Shown: piece after piece, positions 32,827 through 41,986 of the stretch | Position numbering within the stretch: position 1 is the stretch's first letter | Layout: every line of letters starts with the position of its first letter | Assembly (NCBI RefSeq): GCF_016742955.1 | Contig: NZ_JABBYC010000005.1 | Span: forward strand, 112,166-176,165 | From: Myceligenerans indicum | GTDB taxonomy: Bacteria > Actinomycetota > Actinomycetes > Actinomycetales > Cellulomonadaceae | DNA: 64,000 nt | Direction: 5' to 3' | Position numbers and translations under genes: made by a program | Notes under the pieces: model-generated | The model's input: only the letters and a program-made list of their open reading frames with translations | The model's database searches: none | What the model was told of the DNA's origin: nothing

Positions 32827-35154
32827 ATGACCATCCCACCTGCCGGCCCTGGTGCCGGCACCCGCGGACGCCGGGACTCCACGCGCCCACACGCGGCCGG
32901 CCACGGGGCGCATCGACACGGCGCGCATCGACACGGGGCGCGTCGGCACAGGGCGCGCACCGTCCGGTTCGCGGCGCTGCTGACCGGCCTGATCGCGGCA
33001 GCGTTCCTCGCGCCTGCCGGCCCGGCTCAGGCCGCGCCCGAGCTGCTCTCCGAGGGCATGCCGGCCACGGCGTCGTCCGAGGAGAACCCCGACTACACGC
33101 CGGCGGCGGCCGCCGTCGACGGCGATCCGGGAACGCGCTGGTCGAGCGAGTTCAGCGACCCGCAGTGGCTGCGGGTCGACCTGGGGCGGATCTCGACCCT
33201 GGACCGGGTGGAACTGGACTGGGAGTCGGCGTACTCGACGTCGTACTCGATCCAGGCCTCCGACGACGGGACCGACTGGCGGACGCTGGCCTCCACCGAG
33301 GCGGGGGACGGCGGCAGCGACGTCGTCGCGGTCCAGGGATCCGGCCGGTACGTGCGCCTGTACTCGACCGCGCGCAACGGCGGCTACGGCGTCTCCCTCT
33401 GGGAGATGCGGGTCTTCGGCACCTCCGACGGCGACCCGGGCGACCCCGGCGACCCGGGCGGCGGCTCGGACTTCGTCGACCCCGGCCACCCGAATGTCCC
33501 GGTCCCGGCGTCCGGCCCCAGCCACGTCGAGGTGACCGGCGGCGGCGGGAACTGGGAGCTGGCGGTGGACGGGCAGCCGTACACGGTGCGCGGCTTCACC
33601 TGGGGGCCGTCGTTCGACACCGCAGACCACTACCTGCCGCTGCTCACGGCGATGAACGCCAACACGATCCGCACCTGGGGAACAGGCGACGACACGCGGA
33701 CGCTGCTCGACGCCGCGGCCGCGCACGGGGTACGCGTCGTGATGGGCTTCTGGCTGCTGCCCGGCGGTGGCCCGGGGTCCGGCGGCTGCATCGACTACCG
33801 GTCCGACGACGCGTACAAGTCCGAGACCAAGGCCGACATCCTGCACTGGGTCGACGTCTACAAGGACCACCCGGGCGTGCTGATGTGGAACATCGGGAAC
33901 GAGTCGCTGCTCGGCCTGCAGAACTGCTACTCGGGGACCGAGCTGGAGGAGATCCGTGGCGCGTACGCCTCGTTCGTGAACGAGGTCAGCGTCGCGGTGC
34001 ACCAGGCCGACTCGAACCACCCGACCACCAGCACCGACGCGTGGGTGGGCGCCTGGCCCTATATCGAGGCGAACGCACCGGACCTTGACCTGCTGTCCGT
34101 GAACGCCTACGGCGACCTGTGCAACGTCCCCGACGCCTGGCGGGACGGCGGCTACGACAGGCCGTACCTCATCACCGAGGGCGGCGCGGCCGGCGAGTGG
34201 GAGGTGCCCGACGACGCCAACGGCGTCCCGGACGAGCCCACGGACCTGGCCAAGGCCGACGCCTACGTGGACTCCTGGCAGTGCCTGCGTGAGCACGACG
34301 GGGTCGCGCTGGGCGCCACGTTCTTCCACTTCGGGATCGAGGGCGACTTCGGGGGCGTGTGGTTCAACGTGATCCCCGGCGACAACAGGCGGCTCGGGTA
34401 CTACTCCATCGCCCGGACCTGGGGCGTGGACACCTCGGCGCTGAACACGCCGCCGGAGATCACCGCGATGGACGTGGCGGGCGCCGCGTCCGTCGAGGCC
34501 GGCGGGGAGTTCACGGTGTCGGTGGACATGACCGATCCCGACGGCGACGACATCACGCCTGTCGTGATGCTGAACAGCAAGTACGTCAACGGCGCGGGTG
34601 GGATCGCGCCCGCGGAGTTCACCGAGACGTCCCCGGGCACCTACCGGGTGACCGCCCCGGGCGCGCTCGGCGTCTGGAAGGTCTACGTGTTCGCCGAGGA
34701 CGGCCAGGGCAACGTCGGCGTCGAGACGCGCTCGTTCCGCGTCGTGGCCCCGCGGGTGGACGGCGAGAACATCGCGCTGGGCGCCACGGCGACGGCGTCG
34801 TCGTTCGACCCGTACAACGGGAACTTCACGCCCGGCCAGGCCGTGGACGGTGACACGACCACGCGCTGGGCGAGCGAGTGGGGTCCGACCGCCTGGTACC
34901 AGGTGGACCTGGGCTCGGTCCGCTCGTTCCAGCACGTTCAGCTCGTGTGGGAGACCGCCTACGGCGTCTCCTACGACGTGCAGGTGTCCGACGACGGCGC
35001 CTCGTGGACCACGATCCGCACGGTGACCGGCGGCGACGGCGGGGTGGACGACCTCGACGTCGCCGGGACGGGCCGGTACGTCCGCCTGAACCTCACCGAG
35101 CGGGGCACCGACTGGGGCTACTCGCTGTACGAGGTCGGCATCTACCAGGAGTGA
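32827..35154 (+). CDS. Secreted clan-A glycoside hydrolase flanked by CBM32 domains
   Basis: Extracellular glycosidase or transglycosidase (775 aa). A long N-region with His/Arg repeats (GAHRHGAHRHGA) leads into the signal helix (FAALLTGLIAAAFLAPAGPAQA). Then come a CBM32 (AVDGDPGTRWSSEF... to SLWEMRVFG), a Gly/Asp/Pro linker, a TIM barrel resembling the GH2/GH5 superfamily (acid/base Glu359 in MWNIGNES, nucleophile Glu451 in LITEGG), an Ig-like domain (NTPPEITAMDVAG onward) and a second CBM32 at the C-terminus. ATG 32827 follows GGAGACGGAG. The exact CAZy family cannot be set from the sequence alone; location in a glucan locus suggests beta-glucan. Confidence 0.8.
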   Translation: MTIPPAGPGAGTRGRRDSTRPHAAGHGAHRHGAHRHGARRHRARTVRFAALLTGLIAAAFLAPAGPAQAAPELLSEGMPATASSEENPDYTPAAAAVDGDPGTRWSSEFSDPQWLRVDLGRISTLDRVELDWESAYSTSYSIQASDDGTDWRTLASTEAGDGGSDVVAVQGSGRYVRLYSTARNGGYGVSLWEMRVFGTSDGDPGDPGDPGGGSDFVDPGHPNVPVPASGPSHVEVTGGGGNWELAVDGQPYTVRGFTWGPSFDTADHYLPLLTAMNANTIRTWGTGDDTRTLLDAAAAHGVRVVMGFWLLPGGGPGSGGCIDYRSDDAYKSETKADILHWVDVYKDHPGVLMWNIGNESLLGLQNCYSGTELEEIRGAYASFVNEVSVAVHQADSNHPTTSTDAWVGAWPYIEANAPDLDLLSVNAYGDLCNVPDAWRDGGYDRPYLITEGGAAGEWEVPDDANGVPDEPTDLAKADAYVDSWQCLREHDGVALGATFFHFGIEGDFGGVWFNVIPGDNRRLGYYSIARTWGVDTSALNTPPEITAMDVAGAASVEAGGEFTVSVDMTDPDGDDITPVVMLNSKYVNGAGGIAPAEFTETSPGTYRVTAPGALGVWKVYVFAEDGQGNVGVETRSFRVVAPRVDGENIALGATATASSFDPYNGNFTPGQAVDGDTTTRWASEWGPTAWYQVDLGSVRSFQHVQLVWETAYGVSYDVQVSDDGASWTTIRTVTGGDGGVDDLDVAGTGRYVRLNLTERGTDWGYSLYEVGIYQE

Positions 35155-35276
35155 ACACCGCCTGGTCACGGTGCCGGCCGCTGCCGCGCGCAGCGCCCGG
35201 CACCGCACCGGCGCGGGCACCTCTCGGTCCGGCGCCGGAGAACTGCTCCATCGCAACGAAGCACGGAGGAGAAACC

Positions 35277-36623
35277 ATGAGATCACCTGTCAGAAGAACG
35301 CTCGCCGGGGCCGCCGTCGGCTCCCTCGTCGCGGCAGCCGCCGTGGTGGCCGCCGGGACCGGCGCGTCCGCCGAGCCAGGAACCCTGCTCTCGCAGGGCG
35401 CCCTCACCGCCGCCTCCAGCTCGGAGGCCGACAACCTGGGGCCGCGCTTCGCCGTCGACGGCGACCCCGGCACCCGCTGGGCCAGCGACCCGTCCGACGA
35501 CGAGTGGCTGCGGGTCGACCTCGGCGCGTCCTACGCGCTGGACCGGATCGACCTGGACTGGGAGGCCGCCTACGCGAGCGTGTTCACGCTCCAGGTGTCC
35601 CAGGACGGCACCACCTGGACCACCGTGGCCGACGTCACGGGCGGCACCGGCGGGGACCAGTCCTACGACATCGCCGCCGACGGGCGGTACGTCCAGCTCG
35701 TGGGGAGCGAGCGGGGCACGGGGTACGGCTACTCGCTGTGGGAGTTCCAGGTGTTCGGCGACGGCGAGCCGGTCGGGCCCACCGACCCGCCCGAGTTTCC
35801 CGGCGACGAGGTCACCCACCACGAGTTCCAGGCGAACTGCACGTTCTCCCACTTCGGTCACGACGACCCGATCGTGTTCCCGGGGGAGCCGGGGCGCTCG
35901 CACCTGCACACGTTCATCGGCAACCGCTCGACGGACGCGTTCAGCACGCTCGAGACCCTGACGGCGAACCCCGAGACGTCCTGCACGGTGCCGCACGACC
36001 GCTCCGCGTACTGGTTCCCGACCCTGATGAAGGGCAGCGATCCGGTCGCGCCGGACATCGCGCTGACCGTGTACTACAAGTCGGGGATCGACGACTACAC
36101 GAGGGTCGTGCCGTTCCCCGAGGGGCTGAAGTTCGTGGCCGGTGACCCGACCGCCACGCTCGAGGAGTTCCGTGACGGCCCCGGCGCGGTCGAGGGCTGG
36201 GAGTGCGGGGACAGCTCCAACAACTGGCAGATCCCCGACTACTGCGCACCGGGCACGGAGCTGAACATCCGTTACCAGGCACCGAGCTGCTGGGACGGCG
36301 AGCGTCTGTTCGCGCCCGGCTCGGAGCACATGGCCTACCCGGTGGCGGGGCAGTGCCCGCTGAGCCACCCGGTGGCGGTGCCGATGCTGGAGTTCAAGAT
36401 CGCGTGGCCCGTGGACGGTGACATGACCGACCTGGCCCTGGTGAGCGGTCCGGACCAGTCGTGGCACTACGACTTCGTCAATGCCTGGGACCCGGAGGTG
36501 CTGCGCCGTCTGGTGGAGCACTGCATCAACGGCGGGCTGCAGTGCGACCCGCGCGGCTACGACCTGTACAAGCCGCACCGGGGTGCGGTCATGGACGAGG
36601 ACTACGAGCTGATCGAACCCTGA
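35277..36623 (+). CDS. Secreted CBM32-DUF1996 protein
   Basis: Secreted protein (448 aa) of unknown activity. A signal peptide (ending GASA) is followed by a CBM32 (AVDGDPGTRWASDPSDDEW to SLWEFQVFG), a short linker, and a DUF1996 domain with HHEFQANCTFSHFGHDDP, RSHLHTFIGN, DRSAYWFPTLM and a conserved-looking set of His, Asp and Cys residues that could bind metal. DUF1996 is best known from fungi; here it shares its binding domain with two glycosidases, so a role on the same polymer is likely. ATG 35277 has GGAGGAG upstream. It probably follows the glycosidase in one transcript (122-nt gap) and ends at a strong terminator. Confidence 0.85.
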   Translation: MRSPVRRTLAGAAVGSLVAAAAVVAAGTGASAEPGTLLSQGALTAASSSEADNLGPRFAVDGDPGTRWASDPSDDEWLRVDLGASYALDRIDLDWEAAYASVFTLQVSQDGTTWTTVADVTGGTGGDQSYDIAADGRYVQLVGSERGTGYGYSLWEFQVFGDGEPVGPTDPPEFPGDEVTHHEFQANCTFSHFGHDDPIVFPGEPGRSHLHTFIGNRSTDAFSTLETLTANPETSCTVPHDRSAYWFPTLMKGSDPVAPDIALTVYYKSGIDDYTRVVPFPEGLKFVAGDPTATLEEFRDGPGAVEGWECGDSSNNWQIPDYCAPGTELNIRYQAPSCWDGERLFAPGSEHMAYPVAGQCPLSHPVAVPMLEFKIAWPVDGDMTDLALVSGPDQSWHYDFVNAWDPEVLRRLVEHCINGGLQCDPRGYDLYKPHRGAVMDEDYELIEP

Positions 36624-36649
36624 CGGCCAGGTCCCCTGCCGGCGTGCGT

Positions 36650-36678
36650 CGCGGCCCGGCCGTCACGGCCGGGCCGCG
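36650..36678. terminator. Bidirectional terminator between DUF1996 and TetR genes
   Basis: Perfect 13-bp stem CGCGGCCCGGCCG with the 3-nt loop TCA, between converging genes. Confidence 0.8.
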
Positions 36679-36712
36679 GTGCCCGTTCGGGGTCACCGGC
36701 GGCGCAGGCGCC

Positions 36713-37342
36713 TCAGAGGACGTCGCGGGGGTCCAGCACCTGGGCCATGATCGCCTCGATGGCGAACGCCGTCGACTCGGCGAGGTCGACCTGGTCGGGG
36801 TCCAGGAGCCACTGGACCTGCAGACCGTCCATGACGCCGAGGATCGAGGCGGCCGCGCGGTCCACGGTGGCCGGCTCGTCGATGCCGCGCTCGGCGCAGA
36901 CCGCGCGGAACGCCTCGGTGACCTGGCCGCGCAGTGTGCGGTAGCGCTCCACGAACCAGTCGCGTGCCGGGTGGCCCTCGGTCACGGACTCGGCCGAGAG
37001 GACCGCGTACGCCTGCACGAGGCCCGCGCGCCGGGCGTTGAGCAGCGCGGTGCGCACCAGGTGCCGGAACAGGTCGAGCCCGCCCGGGATGTGCTGGCCC
37101 TCCAGGTCCTTCACGTCGCTCTCGTCGCGGTAGCGCAGCACTTCGATCAGGAGCCGGTCCTTGGACCCGAAATGGTGCAGGACGCCGGCGTGCGTCATGC
37201 CGACCTGGTCCGCGATCTCCGTCAGCGGGCCCTTGTTGTACCCGCGCGCGCCGAAGGTCGTCATGGCCGCTTCGAGGATCCGTTCCCGCCGGGCGAGGGT
37301 CTCCGGCCGTGAGCGTCGAGGCTGTCGCGTGGTGGGGTTCAT
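36713..37342 (-). CDS. TetR family transcriptional regulator
   Basis: Regulator of 209 aa with a standard N-terminal helix-turn-helix (RRERILEAAMTTFGARGYNKGPLTEIADQVGMTHAGVLHHFGSKD, read in pieces) and a helical ligand domain. It is divergent from the ABC transporter operon over 181 nt that contain an inverted repeat, so it most likely represses that operon and itself. TetR rather than LacI control of a sugar transporter is unusual. The start ATG lacks a good ribosome site, so the N-terminus is not fully certain. Confidence 0.88.
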   Translation of the reverse strand: MNPTTRQPRRSRPETLARRERILEAAMTTFGARGYNKGPLTEIADQVGMTHAGVLHHFGSKDRLLIEVLRYRDESDVKDLEGQHIPGGLDLFRHLVRTALLNARRAGLVQAYAVLSAESVTEGHPARDWFVERYRTLRGQVTEAFRAVCAERGIDEPATVDRAAASILGVMDGLQVQWLLDPDQVDLAESTAFAIEAIMAQVLDPRDVL

Positions 37343-37464
37343 CGGAGGTCGTTCACACCTTTGTCCTGCGTCTGTCCTGCGCTGTCGTGGTGTGTCGAGT
37401 GTAAGCCGCCCGGGCGCCCCGCCCCGCGTGTCCGACGCCGTCGTTCCCCGCATTTCACAAAATT

Positions 37465-37482
37465 ACTTACCGGGTAGTAAGT
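37465..37482. promoter_or_regulatory. TetR operator in the divergent promoter region
   Basis: ACTTACCGGGTAGTAAGT has 6-bp inverted arms (ACTTAC/GTAAGT) and can also be read as TTACT-N8-AGTAA. It is the only AT-rich palindrome between the TetR gene and the transporter operon and is the probable site of the adjacent TetR. Confidence 0.75.
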
Positions 37483-37523
37483 TGCTCCCACGACAGCCCA
37501 CTCGATGACGAGGAGTACCGAAC

Positions 37524-39215
37524 GTGACACCGACGTCCCGTCCGAGGCGCACAGCCTCGCACTCCGCCGCGGCAGGCGCCGCGGCACTCGCAGCCGCGAT
37601 GCTGCTCAGCGCCTGCGCGGGCGGCGCCTCCGGCGACGACCAGTCCGTCGCCCCCGGCGACGGCTCCCTGACGATCGCGAAGCCCGACGGCGCGATCACC
37701 ACCGAATCCAACAACCCCTGGGTGGGCGACTCGTCGGCGCTCACGCTCGGCTACGTCAACGCCATCCTCGAACCGCTCGCGTTCGTCAACATGGTCGACC
37801 CGTCCGACGACGTCACACCCTGGCTCGCCTCCGAGCTCGAGTGGAACGAGGACTTCACCGAGCTGAACGTCACGGCCCGCGACGGCGTGACGTGGAACGA
37901 CGGCGAGGAGTTCGGCGCCGACGACATCGCGTTCACCTTCGACCTGCTGGCCGAGAACCCCGAGCTGGACACCAGCGCCCTCGGCATCTCCGGCGTCTCC
38001 AGCGAGGGCGACCAGGTCACGATCGACTTCGAGTCGTCCATGTACGCCAAGCAGGACAAGGTGCTGCACCGGTACATCGTCCCCGAGCACATCTGGGCCG
38101 ACGTCGACGACCCCACCACCTACGAGAACCCCGACCCGGTCGGCACCGGGCCCTACACGCTGACCCAGTTCACCTCGCAGTCGGTGGAGCTCTCCGCGCG
38201 CGACGACTACTGGGGCGGCGAGCTCGCCGTGCCGACCCTGTACTACGTCTCCTACAACGACAACACGGCGCTGACCACGGCCCTGGCCAACGGCGAGGCG
38301 GACTGGGCGCAGGCGTTCATCCCGAACGTGCAGTCGGCCTATGTGGACAAGGACGAGGACAACGTCTACTGGGCCGCCACCGGCCTGGGCATCGACGCCA
38401 TGTTCGTCAACACCACCGAGAAGCCGTTCGACGACGTCGCCTTCCGCCGGGCGATGAACATGGTGATCGACCGCGACAAGCACGCGCAGATCGCCCGCGA
38501 GGGCGGGGTCACCGCCCTGACCTCCGTGACCGGTCTGCCGAGCCCGGCCGGTGACGAGTTCGTGGCCCCCGAGTACACCGGTCAGACCTACGCGGTCGAC
38601 GTCGAGGGCGCCAAGGCGGTACTGGAGGACGCCGGCTACACGGGCGTGGGAGACGCGCTCGTGGACCCCGACGGCGACCCGGTCGAGTTCGTCCTCAGCG
38701 TCCCGCAGGGCTGGAGCGACTACGTGACGGGGATCAGCCTGATCGCGGACGCCGCCAAGGAGCTCGGCGCCACCACGACGCTGGACACGCCCGACGCCGA
38801 CTCCTGGTGGGCAGCCAAGACCGAGGGCGACTTCCAGGCGATCCTGCACTGGACCGACACCGGCGCCACCCCGTACGACCTGTACAGCGACGCGATGGAC
38901 GGCCGCTGGCTCAAGCCGGCCGGCGAGGCCGCGGACTACAACTTCGGCCGTTTCGACAGCCCGGAGGCCACCGAGGCGCTCGAGGCGTACAAGACCGCCA
39001 CCGACGACGCCGCCCGCGCCGAGGCCCTGGCAGTGATCCAGAAGATCTTCGTCGACGAGGTGCCGATCATGCCGGTCGGCAACCGCCCGTTCATCGGCGA
39101 GTACAACACGCGCAGCTACGTCGGCTGGCCCGGTGAGGACGACCCCTACACCAGCCCCGACCCGACGCAGCCGTCGGCCGTGCTCATCCTGACCTCGCTC
39201 GAGGCCAAGGGCTGA
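37524..39215 (+). CDS. ABC transporter substrate-binding lipoprotein (SBP_bac_5)
   Basis: Extracytoplasmic solute receptor (563 aa) of the peptide/nickel/oligosaccharide class. The lipobox LLSAC makes it a lipoprotein anchored at Cys31. The mature domain has the SBP_bac_5 layout (WLASELEWNEDFTELNVTARDGVTWNDG, DDIAFTFDLL, GTGPYTLTQF, FDDVAFRRAMNMVIDRD). The GTG start has GAGGAG 8 nt upstream. This family binds peptides but also beta-gluco-oligosaccharides in other bacteria; the intracellular GH3 in the same operon argues for a sugar ligand. Confidence 0.9.
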   Translation: MTPTSRPRRTASHSAAAGAAALAAAMLLSACAGGASGDDQSVAPGDGSLTIAKPDGAITTESNNPWVGDSSALTLGYVNAILEPLAFVNMVDPSDDVTPWLASELEWNEDFTELNVTARDGVTWNDGEEFGADDIAFTFDLLAENPELDTSALGISGVSSEGDQVTIDFESSMYAKQDKVLHRYIVPEHIWADVDDPTTYENPDPVGTGPYTLTQFTSQSVELSARDDYWGGELAVPTLYYVSYNDNTALTTALANGEADWAQAFIPNVQSAYVDKDEDNVYWAATGLGIDAMFVNTTEKPFDDVAFRRAMNMVIDRDKHAQIAREGGVTALTSVTGLPSPAGDEFVAPEYTGQTYAVDVEGAKAVLEDAGYTGVGDALVDPDGDPVEFVLSVPQGWSDYVTGISLIADAAKELGATTTLDTPDADSWWAAKTEGDFQAILHWTDTGATPYDLYSDAMDGRWLKPAGEAADYNFGRFDSPEATEALEAYKTATDDAARAEALAVIQKIFVDEVPIMPVGNRPFIGEYNTRSYVGWPGEDDPYTSPDPTQPSAVLILTSLEAKG

Positions 39216-39243
39216 CCCTCACCACCGATCCCCTCCGGGACCG

Positions 39244-39303
39244 GTGGGCGGCGCGGCTCCTGCCGCGGCGGTGAGGAACCGCCGCGGCAGGAGCCGCGCC
39301 CAC
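39244..39303 (+). promoter_or_regulatory. Very long hairpin between the binding protein and the ATPase genes
   Basis: A 20-bp perfect stem (GCGGCTCCTGCCGCGGCGGT and complement) with loop GAGGA, extended by a further 6 bp (GTGGGC/GCCCAC) beyond a 3-nt bulge. It lies 28 nt after the binding-protein stop and ends 38 nt before the next start. It probably stabilises the upstream mRNA and reduces readthrough, giving excess binding protein. Confidence 0.85.
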
Positions 39304-39341
39304 CACACCCGGGTGGTGGGCATGGAAACAGGAGTGTGTGC

Positions 39342-40196
39342 ATGAATGGCGATCCCGTGCTGAGCGTGTCCGGGCTCAGCGTGACCTACGACGTCGACCC
39401 CCCGGTCCGGGCGGTGCGTGACGTCTCCCTCACCGTGGGGCAGGGCGAGGTCCTCGGCCTGGCCGGGGAGTCGGGCTGCGGCAAGTCCACCCTGGCCTAC
39501 GCCGTGCAGCGGCTGCTCAAGCCCCCGGCGCAGATCACGGCCGGCCAGGTGGTGCTGCACGGTACGCCGGGAGCGGCCGGCGGCGACGACGTCGACCTCA
39601 CCACGCTCTCGCCGGCCGAGATGGACCGGCTGCGCTGGGACCAGGTGGCGATGGTCTTCCAGGGAGCGATGAACTCGCTCAACCCCGTCCTGACGATCGG
39701 CGCGCAGCTCGCCGACGTGTTCGCACGGCACCGCCCCGGGATGCGCCGCGCCGAGCGCACCGAGACCTGCGGCGCGCTGCTCGACATGGTCGGCGTCGGC
39801 GCCGACCGGCTCCGGTCCTACCCCCACGAGCTGTCCGGCGGCATGCGCCAGCGCGTCATGATCGCGATGGCGCTGGCCCTGCGACCGCGGCTGCTGATCA
39901 TGGACGAGCCGACGACGGCGCTCGACGTGCTGGTGCAGCGCGAGATCCTGCAGGAGATCTCCCGGCTGCGCGAGGAGCTCGGCTTCTCGGTCGTGTTCAT
40001 CACCCACGACCTCCCCCTCCTGCTGGAGATCAGCCACCGCATCGCGGTGATGAAGGGCGGCCAGGTGGTCGAGGTCGGGACCGCCTCGCAGATCTACCAC
40101 GACGCCCAGCACGAGTACACCAAGCGCCTGCTGGGCTCGTTCCCGAGCCTGACCGGCGAACGCGGCGACTTCGTCCGGAAGGGAGCGGCGGTATGA
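39342..40196 (+). CDS. ABC transporter ATP-binding protein (Dpp/Opp type, first ATPase)
   Basis: Nucleotide-binding subunit (284 aa) of the importer. Walker A GESGCGKST, signature LSGGMRQRV, Walker B LLIMDEPTTALD and switch His ITHD are present. Unlike most OppD/DppD ATPases it ends soon after HEYTKRLLGSFPS, without a long iron-sulphur-binding tail. ATG 39342 is chosen for CAGGAG 7 nt upstream; GTG 39336 is too close to that site. Its stop overlaps the next gene by ATGA. Confidence 0.9.
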   Translation: MNGDPVLSVSGLSVTYDVDPPVRAVRDVSLTVGQGEVLGLAGESGCGKSTLAYAVQRLLKPPAQITAGQVVLHGTPGAAGGDDVDLTTLSPAEMDRLRWDQVAMVFQGAMNSLNPVLTIGAQLADVFARHRPGMRRAERTETCGALLDMVGVGADRLRSYPHELSGGMRQRVMIAMALALRPRLLIMDEPTTALDVLVQREILQEISRLREELGFSVVFITHDLPLLLEISHRIAVMKGGQVVEVGTASQIYHDAQHEYTKRLLGSFPSLTGERGDFVRKGAAV

Positions 40197-41005
40197 CCAC
40201 GCTCGAACTGCGCGGGCTGACCAAGCGCTACCGGGTGCGCGGCTCCGGTCACATGCTGGCCCTCGACGACGTCGATCTGTCCATCGCCTCCGGCCGCACC
40301 GTCGCGCTGGTGGGACAGTCCGGCTCCGGCAAGTCCACGATCGCGAAGATCATCACGCAGCTGGAGCGCGAGACCGCCGGCCAGGTGCTGCTCGACGGGC
40401 GTCCGGTCCCGCGCCGCGGCAAGGGGCTGCGCGCCTACCGCCAGCAGGTGCGGATGGTGTTCCAGGACCCGTTCGCGTCCCTGAACCCGTACCACACGGT
40501 GCGCCACCACATCGCGCGGCCGCTGCTGCTCGACCGCGTGGTGCCGCGCGAGGAGGTCGACGCGGAGGTGGCGCGGCTGCTGGAGCGGGTCCGTCTGGAG
40601 CCCGAGCTCGCCACGCGCCGACCCCACGAGCTGTCCGGCGGGCAGCGGCAGCGCATCGCCATCGCCCGCGCCCTCGCCTCCCGCCCCTCCCTGCTGGTGG
40701 CCGACGAGCCCGTGTCGATGCTCGACGTCTCGATCCGCCTCGGCGTTCTCAACCTCCTGGCCGACCTGCAGGAGGCCGACGGGCTCGGCGTCCTGTACAT
40801 CACCCACGACCTGGCCACGGCCCGCCACTTCAGCGACGAGATCGTGGTCCTGCACCACGGCAGGGTCGTGGAGCGCGGCCCGTCCGACGACGTCATCCTC
40901 ACCCCCTCGCACGAGTACACCCGTGCGCTACGGGACGCCTCCCCGGATCCGGACCGCCACTTCGGCGGCGGACGGACCCCCGACACCATCGGGAGCCCCT
41001 CATGA
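40193..41005 (+). CDS. ABC transporter ATP-binding protein (second ATPase)
   Basis: Partner ATPase (270 aa) with Walker A GQSGSGKST, signature LSGGQRQRIAIARAL, Walker B LLVADEPVSMLD and ITHD. The two ATPases form the heterodimer usual for peptide-type importers. It is translationally coupled at both ends (ATGA overlaps with the gene before and the permease after). Confidence 0.92.
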   Translation: MTTLELRGLTKRYRVRGSGHMLALDDVDLSIASGRTVALVGQSGSGKSTIAKIITQLERETAGQVLLDGRPVPRRGKGLRAYRQQVRMVFQDPFASLNPYHTVRHHIARPLLLDRVVPREEVDAEVARLLERVRLEPELATRRPHELSGGQRQRIAIARALASRPSLLVADEPVSMLDVSIRLGVLNLLADLQEADGLGVLYITHDLATARHFSDEIVVLHHGRVVERGPSDDVILTPSHEYTRALRDASPDPDRHFGGGRTPDTIGSPS

Positions 41006-41985
41006 GACTCCTCCTGCGCCGCGCCGCGTTCTACCTCTTCACGGCCTGGGCGGCGATCACGATCAACTTCTTCCTCCCGCGGATGCTCAAGGGCGACCCC
41101 GTCTCCGCCTACCTGCAGAAGAACCAGGGAAAGGTCAGCCCGGAGGCGGCCGACGCCCTGCGGACCCTGTTCGGCCTGGACACCGGCAAGTCGCTCGCCG
41201 GGCAGTACCTCGACTACTGGAAGCTGCTGTTCTCCGGCGACCTGGGACGCTCGTTCTCCCACGGGCTGGCGCCCGTGGCCGACGTGATCGCCTCGGCACT
41301 GCCGTGGACCGTCGGCCTCGTGGGGATCGCGACGGTGCTGAGCTTCGTCCTCGGCACGACGCTCGGCACCCTCGTCGGCTGGTTCCGCGGCGGACGCGGC
41401 GACGTCATCGTCCCCGTGGCGACGTTCTTCTCCGCCGTCCCGTACTTCTGGATGGGCCTCATCGCCATCGCGGTGTTCGCCACGGGGCTCGGCTGGTTCC
41501 CCGCCTCGCACGCCTACGGCAAGGGCACCACCCCCGAGTTCAGCGCCCAGTTCATCGGGGAGGTGATCGCCCACGGCACCCTGCCCGCCCTGACCGTCGT
41601 GCTCGCCTCGCTCGGCGGCTGGGTGCTGGGCATGCGGAACATGATGATCACCGTCCTGGACGAGGACTACGTGACCGTCGCCCAGGCCAAGGGGCTGTCC
41701 CGGCGCCGCGTCGTGTTCGCCTACGCCGCCCGCAACGCCGTCCTGCCCCAGCTGTCGAGCTTCGCCCTCGCCCTCGGCTTCATCGTGGGCGGCACCCTCG
41801 TCATGGAGCTCGTCTTCTCCTACCCCGGCGTCGGGAAGCTGCTGCTCGACGCCACCAACGCCAAGGACTACCCCCTCATGCAGGGGCTGTTCCTCGTCAT
41901 CACCCTGACCGTGCTCGTCGCCAACCTCCTGGCCGACGTCGCCTACGCCGCGCTCGACCCGCGCACCCGGCAGGGGGAGGTCTGA
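41002..41985 (+). CDS. ABC transporter permease (DppB type)
   Basis: Membrane subunit (327 aa). The first helix is AAFYLFTAWAAITINFFLPRML, then an external loop, then five helices; the EAA coupling loop reads YVTVAQAKGLSRRRVVFAYAARNAVLP. ATGA overlap with the preceding ATPase gene and 1 nt before the second permease gene. Family DppB/OppB. Confidence 0.92.
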   Translation: MRLLLRRAAFYLFTAWAAITINFFLPRMLKGDPVSAYLQKNQGKVSPEAADALRTLFGLDTGKSLAGQYLDYWKLLFSGDLGRSFSHGLAPVADVIASALPWTVGLVGIATVLSFVLGTTLGTLVGWFRGGRGDVIVPVATFFSAVPYFWMGLIAIAVFATGLGWFPASHAYGKGTTPEFSAQFIGEVIAHGTLPALTVVLASLGGWVLGMRNMMITVLDEDYVTVAQAKGLSRRRVVFAYAARNAVLPQLSSFALALGFIVGGTLVMELVFSYPGVGKLLLDATNAKDYPLMQGLFLVITLTVLVANLLADVAYAALDPRTRQGEV

Positions 41986-41986
41986 C

